DNA of 64,000 nt, taken from the NCBI GenBank assembly GCA_019096195.1, contig JAGTXK010000025.1:1-64000 (forward strand), given 5' to 3'. The notes under the pieces were generated by a model. The model had not been told where the DNA came from and searched no databases. It worked only from the letters and a program-made list of their open reading frames with translations. How positions within the stretch are numbered: the first letter of the stretch is position 1; each line of letters opens with the position of its first letter. Shown one piece after another: positions 33,131 to 45,869 of this stretch. This DNA is from Boletus sp. NGJ. Its lineage: Eukaryota; Basidiomycota; Agaricomycetes; Boletales; Boletaceae. Both the position numbers and the translations under genes were made by a program.

Positions 33131-36100
33131 TAGGTTATTGAAGGAAGAGACAAATGGATTAGACTGGGGATACCAGTCATCAAAGTGCTAGTTTATATAC
33201 ATGAAGAGAATGTGCACGGACCATGCTGTGCGTGTGATAAATTACTACGTATGGTAAGACGGAGATTAATAGGGCTGTGTGAGAAGAGCGGAAATTAAAG
33301 AGGCGTGGATCACATGAGGTATGATGTCATATGACGTCATAGGTTCTAGACCTATCATGTGAGGTGTTCCCATGGTCACGTGCACAGTCACGTGACTTAT
33401 GAAGAAAAGAGTTGAAGAAAATGAAGAGTAAGTAAACGTTTGAAAAGTTTGAAAATTTCCTATATTATTACACTACCCCCTCTTTAAGACTCGAATTCCA
33501 GGCGAGTCGTTGTGTTTTCATTTTCCGTGAAGTTTTCATAAGGAGTGAATAAAGAAGTGAAGGCTGAGATGGATAAACCACGAAGCTTGCATGGAGCGGA
33601 AGGGTTAAGATGATGGAAATCTTTGACTGCATCCGGTGCAGTGATGTGAATTTCTTCAGATTCCCAGGTACGATCGGTTTCATCGTAACCCTTCCAATGA
33701 ACCAAATATTCTAGTTTGCCTTTCTTCATCCTGGAAGCGGCAATAAAATCAACTTCGAACTGCTCTTCTCCCTCTTCATCAATTTCTATAGCGTCTGGTC
33801 TAGATTTCGGTTGTCCAGGCAACGTTTCTCTATATGGTTTGACGCGAGAAATGTTCACAGTTGGATGAATGTGAACAGAGTTTGGGAGTTTGAGTGTTAC
33901 GGCGTTAGGAAGGACCCGAGTGATGACGTAGGGGCCAATCCATTTTTGTGTAAGTTTCTTTGCCGTATAAGGAAGTTTTAATTCATCAGTCGAAAGCCAG
34001 ACTTGCTGACCAATAGAATATTCTGGTGCTGTTGATCGTTTTTTGTCTGAAGAGACGATCATCCTTTCACGTGTAGCTTCCAGCGCTTCTTCAATATCCT
34101 TATGGTTATCGCCCAATTTCGTCTGCAAAACCCGTGAGATGCCCTTCGAAACCCATACGCGGTACGTAGTTTCTTGTTACTTTAAAGGGAATTTCTCCGG
34201 TAGCCGTAGTGACGGTGTTATTGTGAGAGAATTGGGCTAACTTCAGCCATTTGACCCAGTCGTTTTGTTTCTTTCCAGCATATGTGCGGAGATACTGTTC
34301 TAGATCTCGGTTAATGCGCTCGGTTTGTCCGTCCGTTTGTGGATGATATGCTGTAGAGATTTTCTGTTTTATTCCAAGGAGCTTACAAAGCTCTTGGGTA
34401 AATGCGGAAACGAACTGTGGTCCTCAGTCTGAGACGAGGGTAGAGGGAAGTCCATGTGTTGACCATACGTGGTCTCTGAATAAAATAGCAAGGTCCTTTG
34501 ATGAACACAGTATCGTACATAGGTATGAAAATAACTTCTTTAGAAAATCTGTCCACAACAACGCAAATAGCAGTGAAGGATTGTGATGGAGGTAGACCGG
34601 TGATAAAATCTACCGATAAATCTTCCCATGGTCTTTTTGCCGCGGGTAGAGGAATAACTTTTCCTGCCAGTGCATTTTGCTTACCCTTCGTGAGGGCGCA
34701 CACTTGGCAGTGATCTACGTAAGTTTTTACATCCTTTGTGACTCCTGGCCACGAGAAATATCGAGAAAGAGTGTGTATAGTTTTGGAATGACCGCCGTGT
34801 CCTGCGATGGGCAAGTCATGGCATAAAGTAATGATTTCGGTACGTAATGGTTCTGGAACATATATTTGGTCTTTTTCATTTTTGAATAGATTAAGTTCAG
34901 AATAGAAAAGAAAGTTGTTTATGGCGTCTACGTCATATTTTTTGGATTCTTTTTGTATTTTTGTCATAAGGTCCGAAGAGAGAGAAACGTGATTTATAAA
35001 GATAGAAGGGGGAAGCACGGTGACGTTTTGGTTGTGATCTACAACTGCGTCGCCGTGATCTGGTCGTCGGGATAAAGCATCAGCTCTTCCATTAGACGAT
35101 CCAGGTTTGTATACGAAGGAATAATTAAATTCTTGGAGAAGCATGTGCCAACGTGCTTGACGTCCGCTAAGTGTTTGAGGCTTCTTCCAATATTCTAAAT
35201 TTTTATGGTCGGTCCAGATTTCAAACCTTTCACGACCAATTAAATAGTGACGCCATTCTTCAAGGGCACGTATTACTGCAAGCAGTTCCTTGTCATAGAT
35301 TGGGTAGTTGCGCTCCGCGCTGTCAAAAGAATGAGAGATAAAGGCGACAGGTCACCAATTTCCGTCATTACACAAGGTAGAGAGCACTGCTCCCGTGGCG
35401 ATGTCTGAGGCATCGGTTTCCACGCGCATTTCTTGATCGCGGTTTGGGTACACGAGAAGTGGCGCTTCCGTAAATTTTCTTTTTAGATTTGCGAATGCTT
35501 CTTGTTGATCTGGACCCCATTTGAATGGAACGTCTTTCTTGGTAAGATCGTTCAGAGGTCGAGCGATTTGCGCGAAGCCTTCTATGAATCGTCTATAATA
35601 ATTACAGAGTCCGAGGAAGCCTTGAAGTTGCTTTAATCGTGTAGGAATCGGCCAATCCATGACCCCAGCTACTTTCTTCGATTGCATTTCTACCCCCTCT
35701 TTAGATACCACCATTCCTAAAAAGTCCACTTTTTCTGCCGAGAAGGTACACTTTTCTGGTTTTACGTAAAGGTCGTTCTCGCGTAAGCGGCGTAGAACTT
35801 CCTTCACAACTTCTTCGTGTTGTTCTTTTGTCTTTTTTGATGTAAATATCATCACGTCGTCGATGTAGATGATGACTACAGCATACATGTCGTTAAATAT
35901 ATCGTTCATCATAGTTTGGAATGTGGGGGGAGAGTTCGTGAGACCGAAATACATAACGGTAGGCTTCGTATGCTCCGATAGGGGTGACGAATGCTGCTTT
36001 CCACTCGTCGCCTTCTTTGATGCGGACATTGTTATATCCCCATCGGAGGTCCATGGCCGTAAATAGATCCGCATTCTTGAGTCGATCAATTAATTGCGGG

Positions 36101-38923
36101 ATAAGAGGGAGCGGATAGGAATTCTTGATGGTTCCTTCATTTAAATATCGGTAGTCCATGACCATTCGTTTTTTGCCGTCTTTTTTGGGAATGAAGAAGA
36201 TGGGGGATGTCTGTGGAGATTTGGAGGGTTTGACGTAACCCTTTTTGACTTCCTTTTCGATGAACGTTCTGACTTCTTCCATCTCGATGTCCGAAAGGGG
36301 AATAACACGTCCTTTCTTGGGGATGAAGTCTTCTTTGAGATCGATTGCGTGATCCCAGTGTTTTCGTAAAGGCATCCTTTGAGATTCTTTCTCCGAAAAG
36401 ACATCTAAAAATTCGTGATAAGTTAAAGGAACTTTCTCTTTAAGTCCTTCTTCTATAGTACATAGTTGAACTGGTTCGTAAGAAGAAGTGGGTCCTAAGC
36501 CCATAATTTTACAGTAAGAGGTACAGTGGGGAAACGTAATTGTTTGTTTTACCCAATCGATGTCAGGGTTATGACGATATAGCCAGTCATACCCGATGAT
36601 CATACGATGAGTTCCTAATTTAGATATGTAAGCGTCTATTACTTCGTAGTGTCCTTCGATTTCCACCATCAGTGTTACCGCGTGACAGATCGGTCCGATA
36701 GCTCCTTCTGAACCGTCAGTGTTATGTATCTTAATGGGGTTGTCGATAGTATAAAAAGGTATTCCGTGACGTTTTACATAGTCCTGATCTATGAAAGTAT
36801 GCGACGCTCCCGAATCCAGGAAGGACTGGAAACGGTAACGCGACCACTGGCCGTTAACGTTGCACGATACTATGGTTTCAAGGGAGAATTCTCCACCATA
36901 GGAATGCATGGATGCTTGATTTAACGTGACCTTTGTGGGTTTATAGATATTCGATATTTTTTATTGTTTTACGAGGGAATTAAGTACACTTAATTCTGGT
37001 GCCGCGCTCAATTGAGACGCCCTTGCAGATTTCATTGATAGATTACGTAGTACAGCAGAAAGATCAGAGATAGGAAAATCGGTACTTGTACATGTTGTAA
37101 AAGAAGATGAAAAAGAAGAATGTTCGTGCCGCTGAGTTCCCTCTTCACTCATTGGCGCTGTCCATTTAAAGCCTGTGCAGCTCTGGCTTTTGCTTCGACT
37201 TCGAATTTATCTCTATAATACGCTTTGGCCTCATCCAAAACGTATGCCCTTGCTGCTACACTTGGTGCCGTTGTAGCTACAGGAGGTTGCGGGAGTGGTC
37301 GTTGTGCGTATGCACGAGATTGTGGTTCATTAAAAAACGAGGGATACTCATGTTCTCCCTGTGTTTGCTCGACGTACGAGCCTTGGTTCCAATCCCATAA
37401 TTGTCTCTGCATTGGTGGACGACCAGTCCGTTTGAAAGGGTTCGTGGGACAGTTGGGTTTGATATGTCCAGGCTTGCCGCAATGGAAACAGGTCCTTGTT
37501 TCTTTAGAAGGTCCAGCCTGCTGGACTCCTATTTCCATGGGTGCGCCGCGACCCGGTTGCGTGCCTACTGCCGTGTACTGGGGGCGATATGAATTGTGTG
37601 GGGGTTGCCCACGGGGAGGAGGAAATGATGAACGAGGAGGTTGGGATCGGATAGGGGGTCCACGTTCGTTCGCCATTTGTTTGAACGCCCTTCCAATTAC
37701 TCTATAATTGATTACCAAATCCTCGTAATCGAAGTTTCGAGCTGGAGAGTTTAATCACGACCTTTCGTAGATTTCGAAGTCTACTGCCTTCTTCAGTAGA
37801 ACTTCCACGTGATGGTCGTCGATGTACGACTCTTTTCTCAGGATCTCGAATTTTTGGAGGAACAGGTCAATGGGGTGACCGTTTTGTTTTAGAGTTTCGA
37901 GTTTCCTCAAAGACTCGTGTGCTAACGTATCTATGCAGAAATGTGTCTTTATCTGCTCTTGTAACCTGTTCCAGGTGGGCCATGCATCGGCTCCTTTTGC
38001 CGGCAACATAACCCCGTTTGTGTCCGTTTCGATGGTTCCTTCCTCATCGAGATAATGTTCCATGATAAGTTGTGCGAAAGCTTCCGCTTTTCCTTCGAGA
38101 TGGGAGAGGACTGTGATGTCCATAATCTTGTTATTTTTCCATCTCTGGGCATCAACCCAGAGACGGAGCTTAATCCACCAAGGGCAGAATGTAGTCCTTG
38201 TGCCGTCCCATTTCCCAGGATCAGCGATTTTCTTAGTAATGTTTTCTTTATCGCGTTCCTGAGTAAGGTCGGCGAGCTTTTGGACGAGATCGTCAATGTC
38301 AATGTGCGCCATATTTGGGGTTTGGCTTTAAGAAGGATTTTGGGCGAAGATAAGATCGGAAGTAGGTGATCCGGTAGAGTGCGAATGCTGAGGAGGGGCG
38401 AAGAGGCCTAACTTTGTCGGAGTTTCTGATGTATGTTTTCCTTTTCCTGCGTCGGTCTTCTTTCAGAACCTTACTACCAGATATCTTACAATCCGGTTCT
38501 GAGGTTCCTACACCTTCGTAGGAGTCGAAGTATAAGTCGTTAAAAATGATGGGCAACGGTGATGGGGGACCGGAGGATGACTGCTTTACTACGAGCAGGT
38601 GTAACACGGGAGAAAGGCGAGATAAATCTCCGTATCGTTACTTCGTGACGTCACAGGTAATCACGAGAACCTGGGTTCACTATCGTAGAACCAGCATACG
38701 CTCAAGTTGGCAACCACCTGAGAAGTGGGGCTAGTGCACTATGCCCGGCAGCAACATTATCCTTATTTAGTATGCCGGACGAGCGTATATGCAAGAGTTT
38801 CGGCGAGTTCTTTTCTCGTCACCGTCAAGTGGTGAATACTGCAGATGTCCCTTAAAACACTGGGCCCGCGTATATCTCCTTAGCTCTGGAGTCCAAGCGT
38901 TGTGTATAGCAGTCTAATCCAAG

Positions 38924-39405
38924 TGTTATGAATCCCTTTCGGAAAACAATTCACAAGGCTCGAACGTGCTTTGCAGGCTACACGAGTCCTGGCTGAGCGA
39001 ATCAGGTGGGGAGTCTTAGGCCTGACTATTCCTAACCCTACGACGACCGATGGCCGAAGCTAATAGGTTATTGGAGGAAGAGACAAATGGATTAGACTGG
39101 GGATACCAGTCGTCAAAGTGCTAGTTTATATACATGAAGAGAATGCGCACGGACCATGCTGTGCGTGTGATAAATTACTAGGTATGGTAAGACGGAGATT
39201 AATAGGGCTGTGAGAGAAGAGCGGAAATTAAAGAGGCGTGGATCACATGAGGTATGATGTCATATGACGTCATAGGTTCTAGACCTATCATGTGATGTGT
39301 TCCCATGGTCATGTGCACAGTCACGTGACTTATGAAGAAAAGAGTTGAAGAAAATGAAAAGTAAGTAAACGTTTGAAAAGTTTGAAAATTTCCTATATCA
39401 TTACA
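38924..39405 (-). repeat. 5' LTR of Gypsy-2
   Basis: A 482-bp uninterrupted LTR with TG...CA borders, the partner of 31379-33472. It directly adjoins the right CATCT duplication. Confidence 0.94.
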
Positions 39406-39410
39406 CATCT
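39406..39410. repeat. 5-bp target-site duplication of Gypsy-2, right
   Basis: CATCT, identical to 31374-31378. Confidence 0.9.
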
Positions 39411-39859
39411 TCATCCTTGGAATTGCCCTCTCCTTGCTCTGCTTGCTTTGAGAGCATCACTAGATGGACTGCTTTCTCGACATCACAGAACATGTCGCAG
39501 CAGCGCATGATAGTACATCCTACGCCCTTCATGTCTTTAAGGGGGATCCCACACTCAACATCCGACTCAGGATCACACTCTGACCCCACTGAGGAATTGG
39601 AGTCAGACGTGTAATCATTGCCAGGTACGCAATTCCTAATGAGATCAGCCTCGGAAACAATTGTCAGTAATGAAACTTACTTCCTGTCACGTTTTTTACC
39701 GTTCTTTAGCATCTTTGACATGTATTTTGAGGTTGTCTTAACATGTTTTGAGAACATGTTATCATTGGATTCAGTTGGAGAAGCAGCATGTTTGTTAGAG
39801 GGCATGATGCAATAAGTAGTTGATAGATTGAATAATGATTAGAGTTTGGGTGGGCGTTC

Positions 39860-41520
39860 CCTTTTGATCTTATCAGTGTGGGAAAGTTTCCATTTATGCA
39901 TCTTGTAGTCCCCAGGCCAGACGGTGACTTCGAGTCAGAAGCCTCTGAGTCACATTCCCCTTCCATTGTATTCGTCCATCATCACCTATGCTCAACATCT
40001 CAGAATGAGTTAGCATTATTCATTCATAAAGATATGACTAGGTCTGAGTTGCACTTTCTTATTCCCCTTACTCAATCTTTTTTTTTTTTCATTTATACAC
40101 CATCTATCAGCAATGAACAACACGCTTTCAAGATTTTTGGAGAACAAGGTATCTATAGAACTTCCCCTCAAACATTCTGAGGTTTATCATGTCACATACA
40201 TACCCAAATCTCCCAGACCGCTTGTAAGTACCATTGCTTTGGTTTATTTTATCGTCTTATCTGTATGACTTTTCAGACAATTGAAATTCAACCTTCTGCT
40301 ACTATGTCTGAGTTACGGGATACAAGAGAAAACCTTGCACTTGAATCACATTCAGGTATATATGTTCCAACTTCCCTTATTTTTGCTTATTTCTTTTCAG
40401 ATGCATGACATCCTTGTCCTCTTGAAGGTGACAAAATCCTTGTAATTTCTCGACTGGACAACATCAAGGCTCCTGAACAATCCGGTGAGTATCACTATAT
40501 AATTTATGAATTAACTTTAAATATAATCTAGCAAAGTATGATAGTTCAAGTTCCACGGAACCCGAGAGTGACTCGGAGATATTGGCGGCGATCAACGCAA
40601 TCAGAGAGGTATGTACACATATTCCATATATTTTTCCTCCCTGAAAGTCTTCGAGCACAAGCCAATTACCAGTGCTGGCCATGCAACATCTTCGCATGTT
40701 GATCCAGCACAAGGATCCACTTGCAGGTGAGTTTCCTTCGTGATTATCAAATGCATGCAACTTATTTAAAACTTTCTAGGGTGTAAATGTAGTTATTTTC
40801 TGACTACAACACATGTATTTAGCCTTTGAGTCCCAATCAATAGCTTTGTCACCCTTGATCCCCTCCTAAGAACTTGGATGACCTTCATGGATGACCTGAT
40901 ATATATTGGATGTGCAAGGCCATTCAACACACAGCACTCTTTGAGAGGCCATGAGGCCTGATGCAAAGCAAGAAAAGTGCTAACCATTGATATCTGTCAC
41001 CAGCACTGCGACAGAAGTGATGTTAAGCCCCAAAAATGGAAGCAGAGATCACCTAGTAATTCTCTGAAGCCTCACCATGCTGGCAATTCAGGGTTCTCGG
41101 CTCCTGTTGAGATGGAAGACATTGGTGACTTTCAACCCAAGGTAATGTATTGAAACATGCCTCATGTGGTCACATTATTTACTACCATCAGAGAATATAG
41201 GAACCATCTCATGCCCCCCTAGCCCTAAACTCACCTAATCTGGTCATCTCTGGACGCTCAGGGCAGCATATTCAACTTCCTGCATGCTACATTGACTACC
41301 TACCCAATGAGCTCACGGGTCTCCGCCATGTCCCACCCATGCTTGTTCCATCATCTCCTTTGCCTGGACCCTCTCACCCTAGTATACATCTCCCTCCTGA
41401 CTGGTTTCAGACAGAACCAGATTCCTCTGGGCTTTTCAAGATCTTCCCGCATCGTCCAATCGCACTGATGCATCTGGTAGAACGAGTTTCAGGTCTGCAA
41501 GCCATTTCATGATGCAAGTT
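39860..41520 (+). pseudogene. Intron-rich plus-strand gene fragments, unrecognised
   Basis: Small coding-like exons with GT-AG borders follow one another: FESEASESHSPSIVF (about 39925), a block ending TSPQTF near 40180, IQPSATMSELRDTRENLALE (about 40288), ILVISRLDNIKAPEQSG (about 40435), SSSTEPESDSEILAAINAIRE (about 40545-40607), MQHLRMLIQHKDPLAG (about 40680), and a larger block about 41220-41520 with CYIDYLPNELTGLRHVPP, PSIHLPPDWFQTEPDSSGLF and KIFPHRP. The last motif resembles N-terminal parts of Agaricomycete proteins often met near transposons. I cannot name the family or confirm one gene; it may be several fragments. Confidence 0.3.
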
Positions 41521-41789
41521 TGTTAGCCTCTCATACATGACTCTGTCATGACTCAATAGCAAGCAATCTGGATGGCAGATACAAGGAGCATCACATGATC
41601 TAGGACTTGTCACAGATCATCTGTGACTTCCTTCACTGAATGGATTGACCCCTTGCCCCATAAGCTGACCAGTGCAAGAGGTAAAAAAACAGTTGACATT
41701 GTTTGCCATTCATTAGCCTTCAAAGTGCCAGCTCTCGCCTCCCCAAAATTGCAGGGAACAGACCTCAATCAAGAAGGTGTGTTGGCCTC

Positions 41790-43459
41790 CTTAATAACTT
41801 GCTGGATACATTGCATCACCATTGGCGTAGAAGTTAGAGCTTGTGGGGAAGACACCATTGGTTGGCTTTTTCTCTGTATGGCGTGAGCTGGATATGAAAA
41901 AAAAAAAAAAGAGGGAACAACCTATCCATTCACGAAGCACTCTTGCCCAATGCCCTTTATACACACGCCCCACACCAGCCAGGAGAGATATATTAAGCCC
42001 TTCAGCGATGAATTTCAGAGAGGAGTAACTCTTGGACTTGAGTTTGCACTCCAGGTCTTTGAGATGCTTAGTACATAGTTCTTTATTCAAAGAATCCTGC
42101 ACAGCACAGACGAGCAGCAACTGCATCTTCTTCACATCATTGATATCCTTCATTTTTAGGTGCTGCACGTTCATTGATGTGTTGGGTGAATGAAAATCAT
42201 AGAAGAAGGCAGGCTGATGGTCCTGGTTTGTTTAGGCTTTGGCAGCAGTTGCTGTCATAAGTCCAAGGTATTCATGGAAATAGCTCTGTGCTAGTCCTTC
42301 AAGTAGGCAGTGCATGGAATCTACCATGAGTTGTTGGGCTGGGTCCCAATAGGGAAGGTGCCAGAGGGGTGACCACTGGACCCCATGTTGGACGAAACAG
42401 TTTATGGCACTCTGCAGAGGAGATAGTGTTCTTGTATGCCTCGGCATGGCGACACAGAACAGATTTATCATGAAAGTTCCAATCTGGGGAATCCATATCT
42501 ATCCTGCCAAGAGTGGAGATATGATGACAATAACATGTGCTGCAGTAGAAATGACTAGTAACAGAGGCCAATTGCGATGCTTTCTGTGCTGCTGGGAGGT
42601 CGCAGACTACACATGCTATGGGTGAGTGGGTAATGTGGGGAAGACCTGGAGAAGTGCGAGTGAATCAAATATCCTTCACCCAGCTATCCACCATATCATT
42701 GATCAAGGGGTTAAGAAAAAAATTAACTTGATCTCCGGAAGGCTCGTGAGGACCAGGTATAATGCTAGCAAGATACATGTTCTCCGGCTTGTAACGAATG
42801 TCCAAGGGTAAATTCAGGCAAGCATAGGAGATAATGCCACATGAGGTAGTGGCATTCCGCTGACAATTTCCTTCAATGTTGAAGAAGTCCATGTTCACTG
42901 AAAACAAAAAATGACCTTCATCACCTCAATCAACAAACAATTTCTGTCCACAAGATCCCAAAAATGTCCATATAAATTTGGCATCCCACATGTCCTTTGT
43001 GGTGGTGGGCCTAGGAAGTTGGATATCCCACGCCAGGTCATCACATTGCTTGTCCATGACAGCCTCTAGCTCTGGTCTGGCCAGCAGGGCAGACAAGTAG
43101 TCATGAAAATAATGGTATACAAAAGTCTTGATGGGTTTTTCGCAACCATCATCCAGATTGTAAACCAAGTTGGTATGGCAAGGACCACCTTCTGAAAGGG
43201 GTATGTTGGTACAGCATGGTGGGTAAGTAGAGCAGGAGTCAGTCGTATCGATTGGCTTGAAGGTACAATTGCATTGGGGGCACACGGGGTAAGTGGTGGT
43301 GCGCCCCCCAATGTTGAATTTGGACAGAGCAGATCTCGTCGTCTTTGGGACCTGTTGCAATATATGAGTGCAAGTAGTGTCTGCTTTCAATCGTTTTTGC
43401 CAGTGGCCCGTCCGTTTGGTTCGACTTGCACCCTCGCGGCAAGTAGTACTTGGATCCAC
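41790..43459 (-). pseudogene. CACTA-like (Tnp2/CMC-type) transposase, partial
   Basis: Minus-strand exons with the pattern of a repetitive Agaricomycete transposase: TTYPVCPQCNCTFKPIDT, a Cys-rich stretch and FVYHYFHDYLSALLARPE (43459-42926); VNMDFFNIEGN and TSCGIISYACLNLPLDIRYK then SIIPGPHEPSGDQVNFFLNP (42907-42665); VTSHFYCSTCYCHHISTLGR (about 42571); LWHLPYWDPAQQLMVDSMHC followed by LLEGLAQSYFHEYLGL (about 42380-42240); and a C-terminal block ending near 41790. The W..PYWDP...VDSMH motif is the reason for the CACTA/Tnp2 call. The exons change frame and no terminal repeats were found. The 5' end seems to stop near 43460, where sequence shared with the WD40 repeat units begins. Confidence 0.6.
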
Positions 43460-43834
43460 GAAGGAATACTGATCCCAACTTCCGCATGTTTATAGAAACA
43501 TTGATTAGTGACCATCGAGGGAGCTCAATCATGGACGGGCCTATCGGAACTCAAACTGATCTTCAAAAGGAATGTTGAATGTCCATATTATCATGGACCA
43601 GCGTGGTATCTGCATGTAGTACATTGATTCACCGCATCAATCCATTCCACCGTGTGTACCCGAGCGTGAACACAACAACCACGTGGGAAACCTGATCGAA
43701 AACCTGATCGAAAGCCTGAGGGTAGAGTAACCCGATTCTTCCTATTGCAAACACGTTGTGAGTCTCACAAAGCAGGTGAACGGAAAGTAACACGCACCGT
43801 TAGTTGGACCCCCGCTCCGGAGGGTTGGGATGGA

Positions 43835-45869
43835 TCAGCTGCTTGTTGCGTCTAATGGGACGTGAGCTGACGTGACGAGGTCCACCATCACCAGAAAGAG
43901 ACGAACTGGGTCTGCTTCCTTTGTATCCACAGCACCTTGTCCTCCACCAGATGCATCTCTGTTCGGAGGTTTGGGAATAGTAGTCTTGGTACGTGATTTA
44001 TCCTGTGACGTGGGATGAGTGTCTACATACAAATCCGAGGAATAACGAACCCCTGGCCTTCTAACGGTTTTTTGCGACCGCTCGCTAAGATATGCTCGTC
44101 ACATAACATTCGATCGCTTGTCGAGGAAAAGCACTCACTCGCTTACGTTTACCTTTAGCCATCCACGAAGGCCCTTCATTTGTGACATTTGATCTCGCTG
44201 GGGAGTGGGAAGGGGATCGACGACCGGCAGGCTCGGGCGACTTTCCGGAATGCCGAGGTGGCTTATGCGAAGTCGGGCCCTTGTTGCCCAATCTTTGTCG
44301 CCACCTTTTGAATATCGAACGGCCCTGAAGTGACTCGACAGTGTCGAAATTTTCCTCTGGACGTGTCTCTGAAGTGGAGGGTACGGGTAGGGCATCTGAC
44401 TGTGATATAGATATAGCATGGGATGGGCCCAGCTGCGGTGCCTCATCCAAAGAATCGGAAGAGGAGGCCAATGACTCCAGTAGTGTCAATGGGGAAGCAA
44501 GACAAGAATGTAGTGGTCGCCCACCTCGTCATAATTAAACTCGGGAGCAGGCGTGCTCGGCGGCACGTCAACCTATGTGATCGTGAGAACTCACTTCGAG
44601 GGGGAAACGAAAGAACTGATACCTCGATGAGATCATTGCCGTCCTCATTGTGTCCTTCAGAATGGAGTTCACTGGATGTCGTAGGTTGTTCCTATTGTAC
44701 AGTGACGACGTCAGCACAACTCTTTTAGTGACGGGATGAGAAAATCCTACGGATTTAGAGTTTTGTGCCTTGTCGTCATGGGCCGATGTCAAAGGTTGCT
44801 CATCATTTGGAGTAGATACCTGCATAGATTGTCGATGTGGGAAACAGAATGGGGCCTATCCAACATGCTAGGACTATAAAGGCACAAATACTTACATTCA
44901 ATGGACCATACAAGTCCGGGAGAATCTTGCCGAGATCACGAATGACAATTCTTCCGTCCGGTTGTCCAGCCGCAAGATGGCTACTGTCCGGTGAAATGGC
45001 AATTGAGGTTGGCTGTTTGCTGTCCTTGATGACAGGACCAATTATTGTTAGTGTTGGTGCATCGAGGAACGAGATTGAATATGGTCCGACGGTAGCAATA
45101 AATTTGCCGTTGGCGGCTAGAGCAATAGAGCGGACATCATCATTGCCGTGATGGAGAATTTGTGATTCAGCAAGCAGGGACCCAGTGGACGTCTTGAATG
45201 ACCTGATTTTGTTGTCATGGGATGTCGCAAAAATCTGCTGATCATCGTTTGACCATGCAAGCGGAGTGCCCACCCAATCGGATATGTCAATTTCGATGGT
45301 GACGATGTTGTCACCGGTATGACTGTCGAAAATGCGGATGGACGTCCGGTAACAGGCAGTGGCGACGTGCTCGCCAGTCGAGGAGAAAAGGATTCCCATG
45401 ACATAGTCGTTGTGTTTCAGCGGGCCGACGAGTCGCTCACCACTCGCAACGCTCCAAATGCTCGCTCCGTCTTCGGCAGTCCCGGTGGCAAACCTTGTCG
45501 AATCTGGGGAGACGTCGACCGCATATACTTTTGTGTCCGCCACGTCGATGACCTTTTCATGCATCTCTCCGTCCCACACGCTTGCCCCGTTGTTAGTCCC
45601 GCAGACTATCCATCTGTGATCCTTCGACACAGAAATGGCGCGCAACCGCATATTCATTTGCTTTCCGACCTCTTGACCATCTGCAAGTCGCCATCGTCGA
45701 ATCCCATCATCACTTCCGCTCAAAAGATGCTTTCCGTCAGGGTGAAATACGATTGCCCACACCCATTCAGAGCCCCCGGTGTCCAGGACGAGTGTTTGGT
45801 CTTACTGAATAGTTAGCATTGCTCCATCGCTCCTCAGAGCCGCTACGCACCGGTATTAATTGACGACAT
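43835..45869 (-). CDS. WD40 beta-propeller protein, paralogue 1
   Basis: Start MSSINTDQTLVLDTGGSEWV (ATG 45869); a short first exon (45869-45851), an intron, then a long exon 45800-44896 with about seven WD-type repeats: AIVFHPDGKHLLSGSDDGIRRW, AVDVSPDSTRFATG...DGASIW, RIFDSHTGD, PLAWSNDDQQIFATS, IALAANGKFIATV, IAISPDSSHLAAG...DGRIVIRD. After an intron (44895-44820) a tail exon reads STPNDEQPLTSAHDD to YQFFRFPLE, followed by a Ser/Pro/Arg-rich part (RRSPSHSPARSNVTNEGPSW, MAKGKRKR, 44489-44136) and DTHPTSQDKSRTKTTIPKPP. The propeller is uninterrupted; the exon chain of the tail is less sure. WD40 proteins are scaffolds; the partner is unknown. Three further paralogues follow to the right. Confidence 0.8.

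Larger units (their letters stand above)
31379..33472 (-). repeat. 3' LTR of Gypsy-2 (about 482 bp plus Tc1 insertion)
   Basis: Matches 38924-39405 on both sides of the Tc1 element (31379-31520 and 33131-33472). In element orientation it starts TGTAATAATATAGG and ends TTCATAACA. It includes a palindromic TGATGTCATATGACGTCA block and two CACGTG E-box cores (near 33310-33390), possible transcription-factor sites. Confidence 0.93.
31379..39405 (-). mobile_element. Ty3/Gypsy LTR retrotransposon (chromovirus) 'Gypsy-2', full length with nested Tc1
   Basis: Complete-length element on the minus strand, bounded by 5-bp duplications CATCT. Parts, 5' to 3': LTR 38924-39405; Gag with one CCHC knuckle (CFHCGKPGHIKPNC) about 38312-37149; protease with DSGA near 36820; reverse transcriptase about 36400-35800; RNase H about 35520-35100; integrase about 34900-33900; C-terminal chromodomain about 33760-33620; polypurine tract about 33473-33487; LTR 31379-33472, enlarged by a Tc1 element. 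The two LTRs differ at about a dozen of roughly 480 positions, several of them CpG/TpG changes, so it is fairly young but not brand new. It is broken, with roughly half a dozen breaks besides the Tc1 insertion. Confidence 0.95.
30420..39805 (-). pseudogene. DUF6698-like gene, copy 2, interrupted by Gypsy-2
   Basis: The first exon starts MPSNKHAASPTESNDNMF (ATG 39805) and reaches KKRDRK at about 39679; the next ends EGNSKDEDV at 39406, exactly at the Gypsy-2 insertion. Beyond the element, from 31378, the same frame continues HHARKQALEQI and then ends in TAA. Later exons show PQILARYKKVYYILIYEIPS (about 31290-31230), HP.LAGYLCPVEY (about 30960-30925), TQKKLKNGKINMSATELPTF (about 30840-30780), DIHLGLFCGFYLEW, then after an intron VARHIFTGPSMAHGE and HIAYAAVL (about 30510), and a short RFGISSQLHW tail to about 30420. 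The motif order matches copy 1 at 9221-10351. Stops and the insertion make it a pseudogene; its 3' end abuts the minisatellite. Confidence 0.7.

Noticed and set aside
41896-41912. A-run as a SINE/LINE tail
   Set aside because: Short homopolymer inside a transposase-like minus-strand frame without any SINE or LINE sequence beside it.
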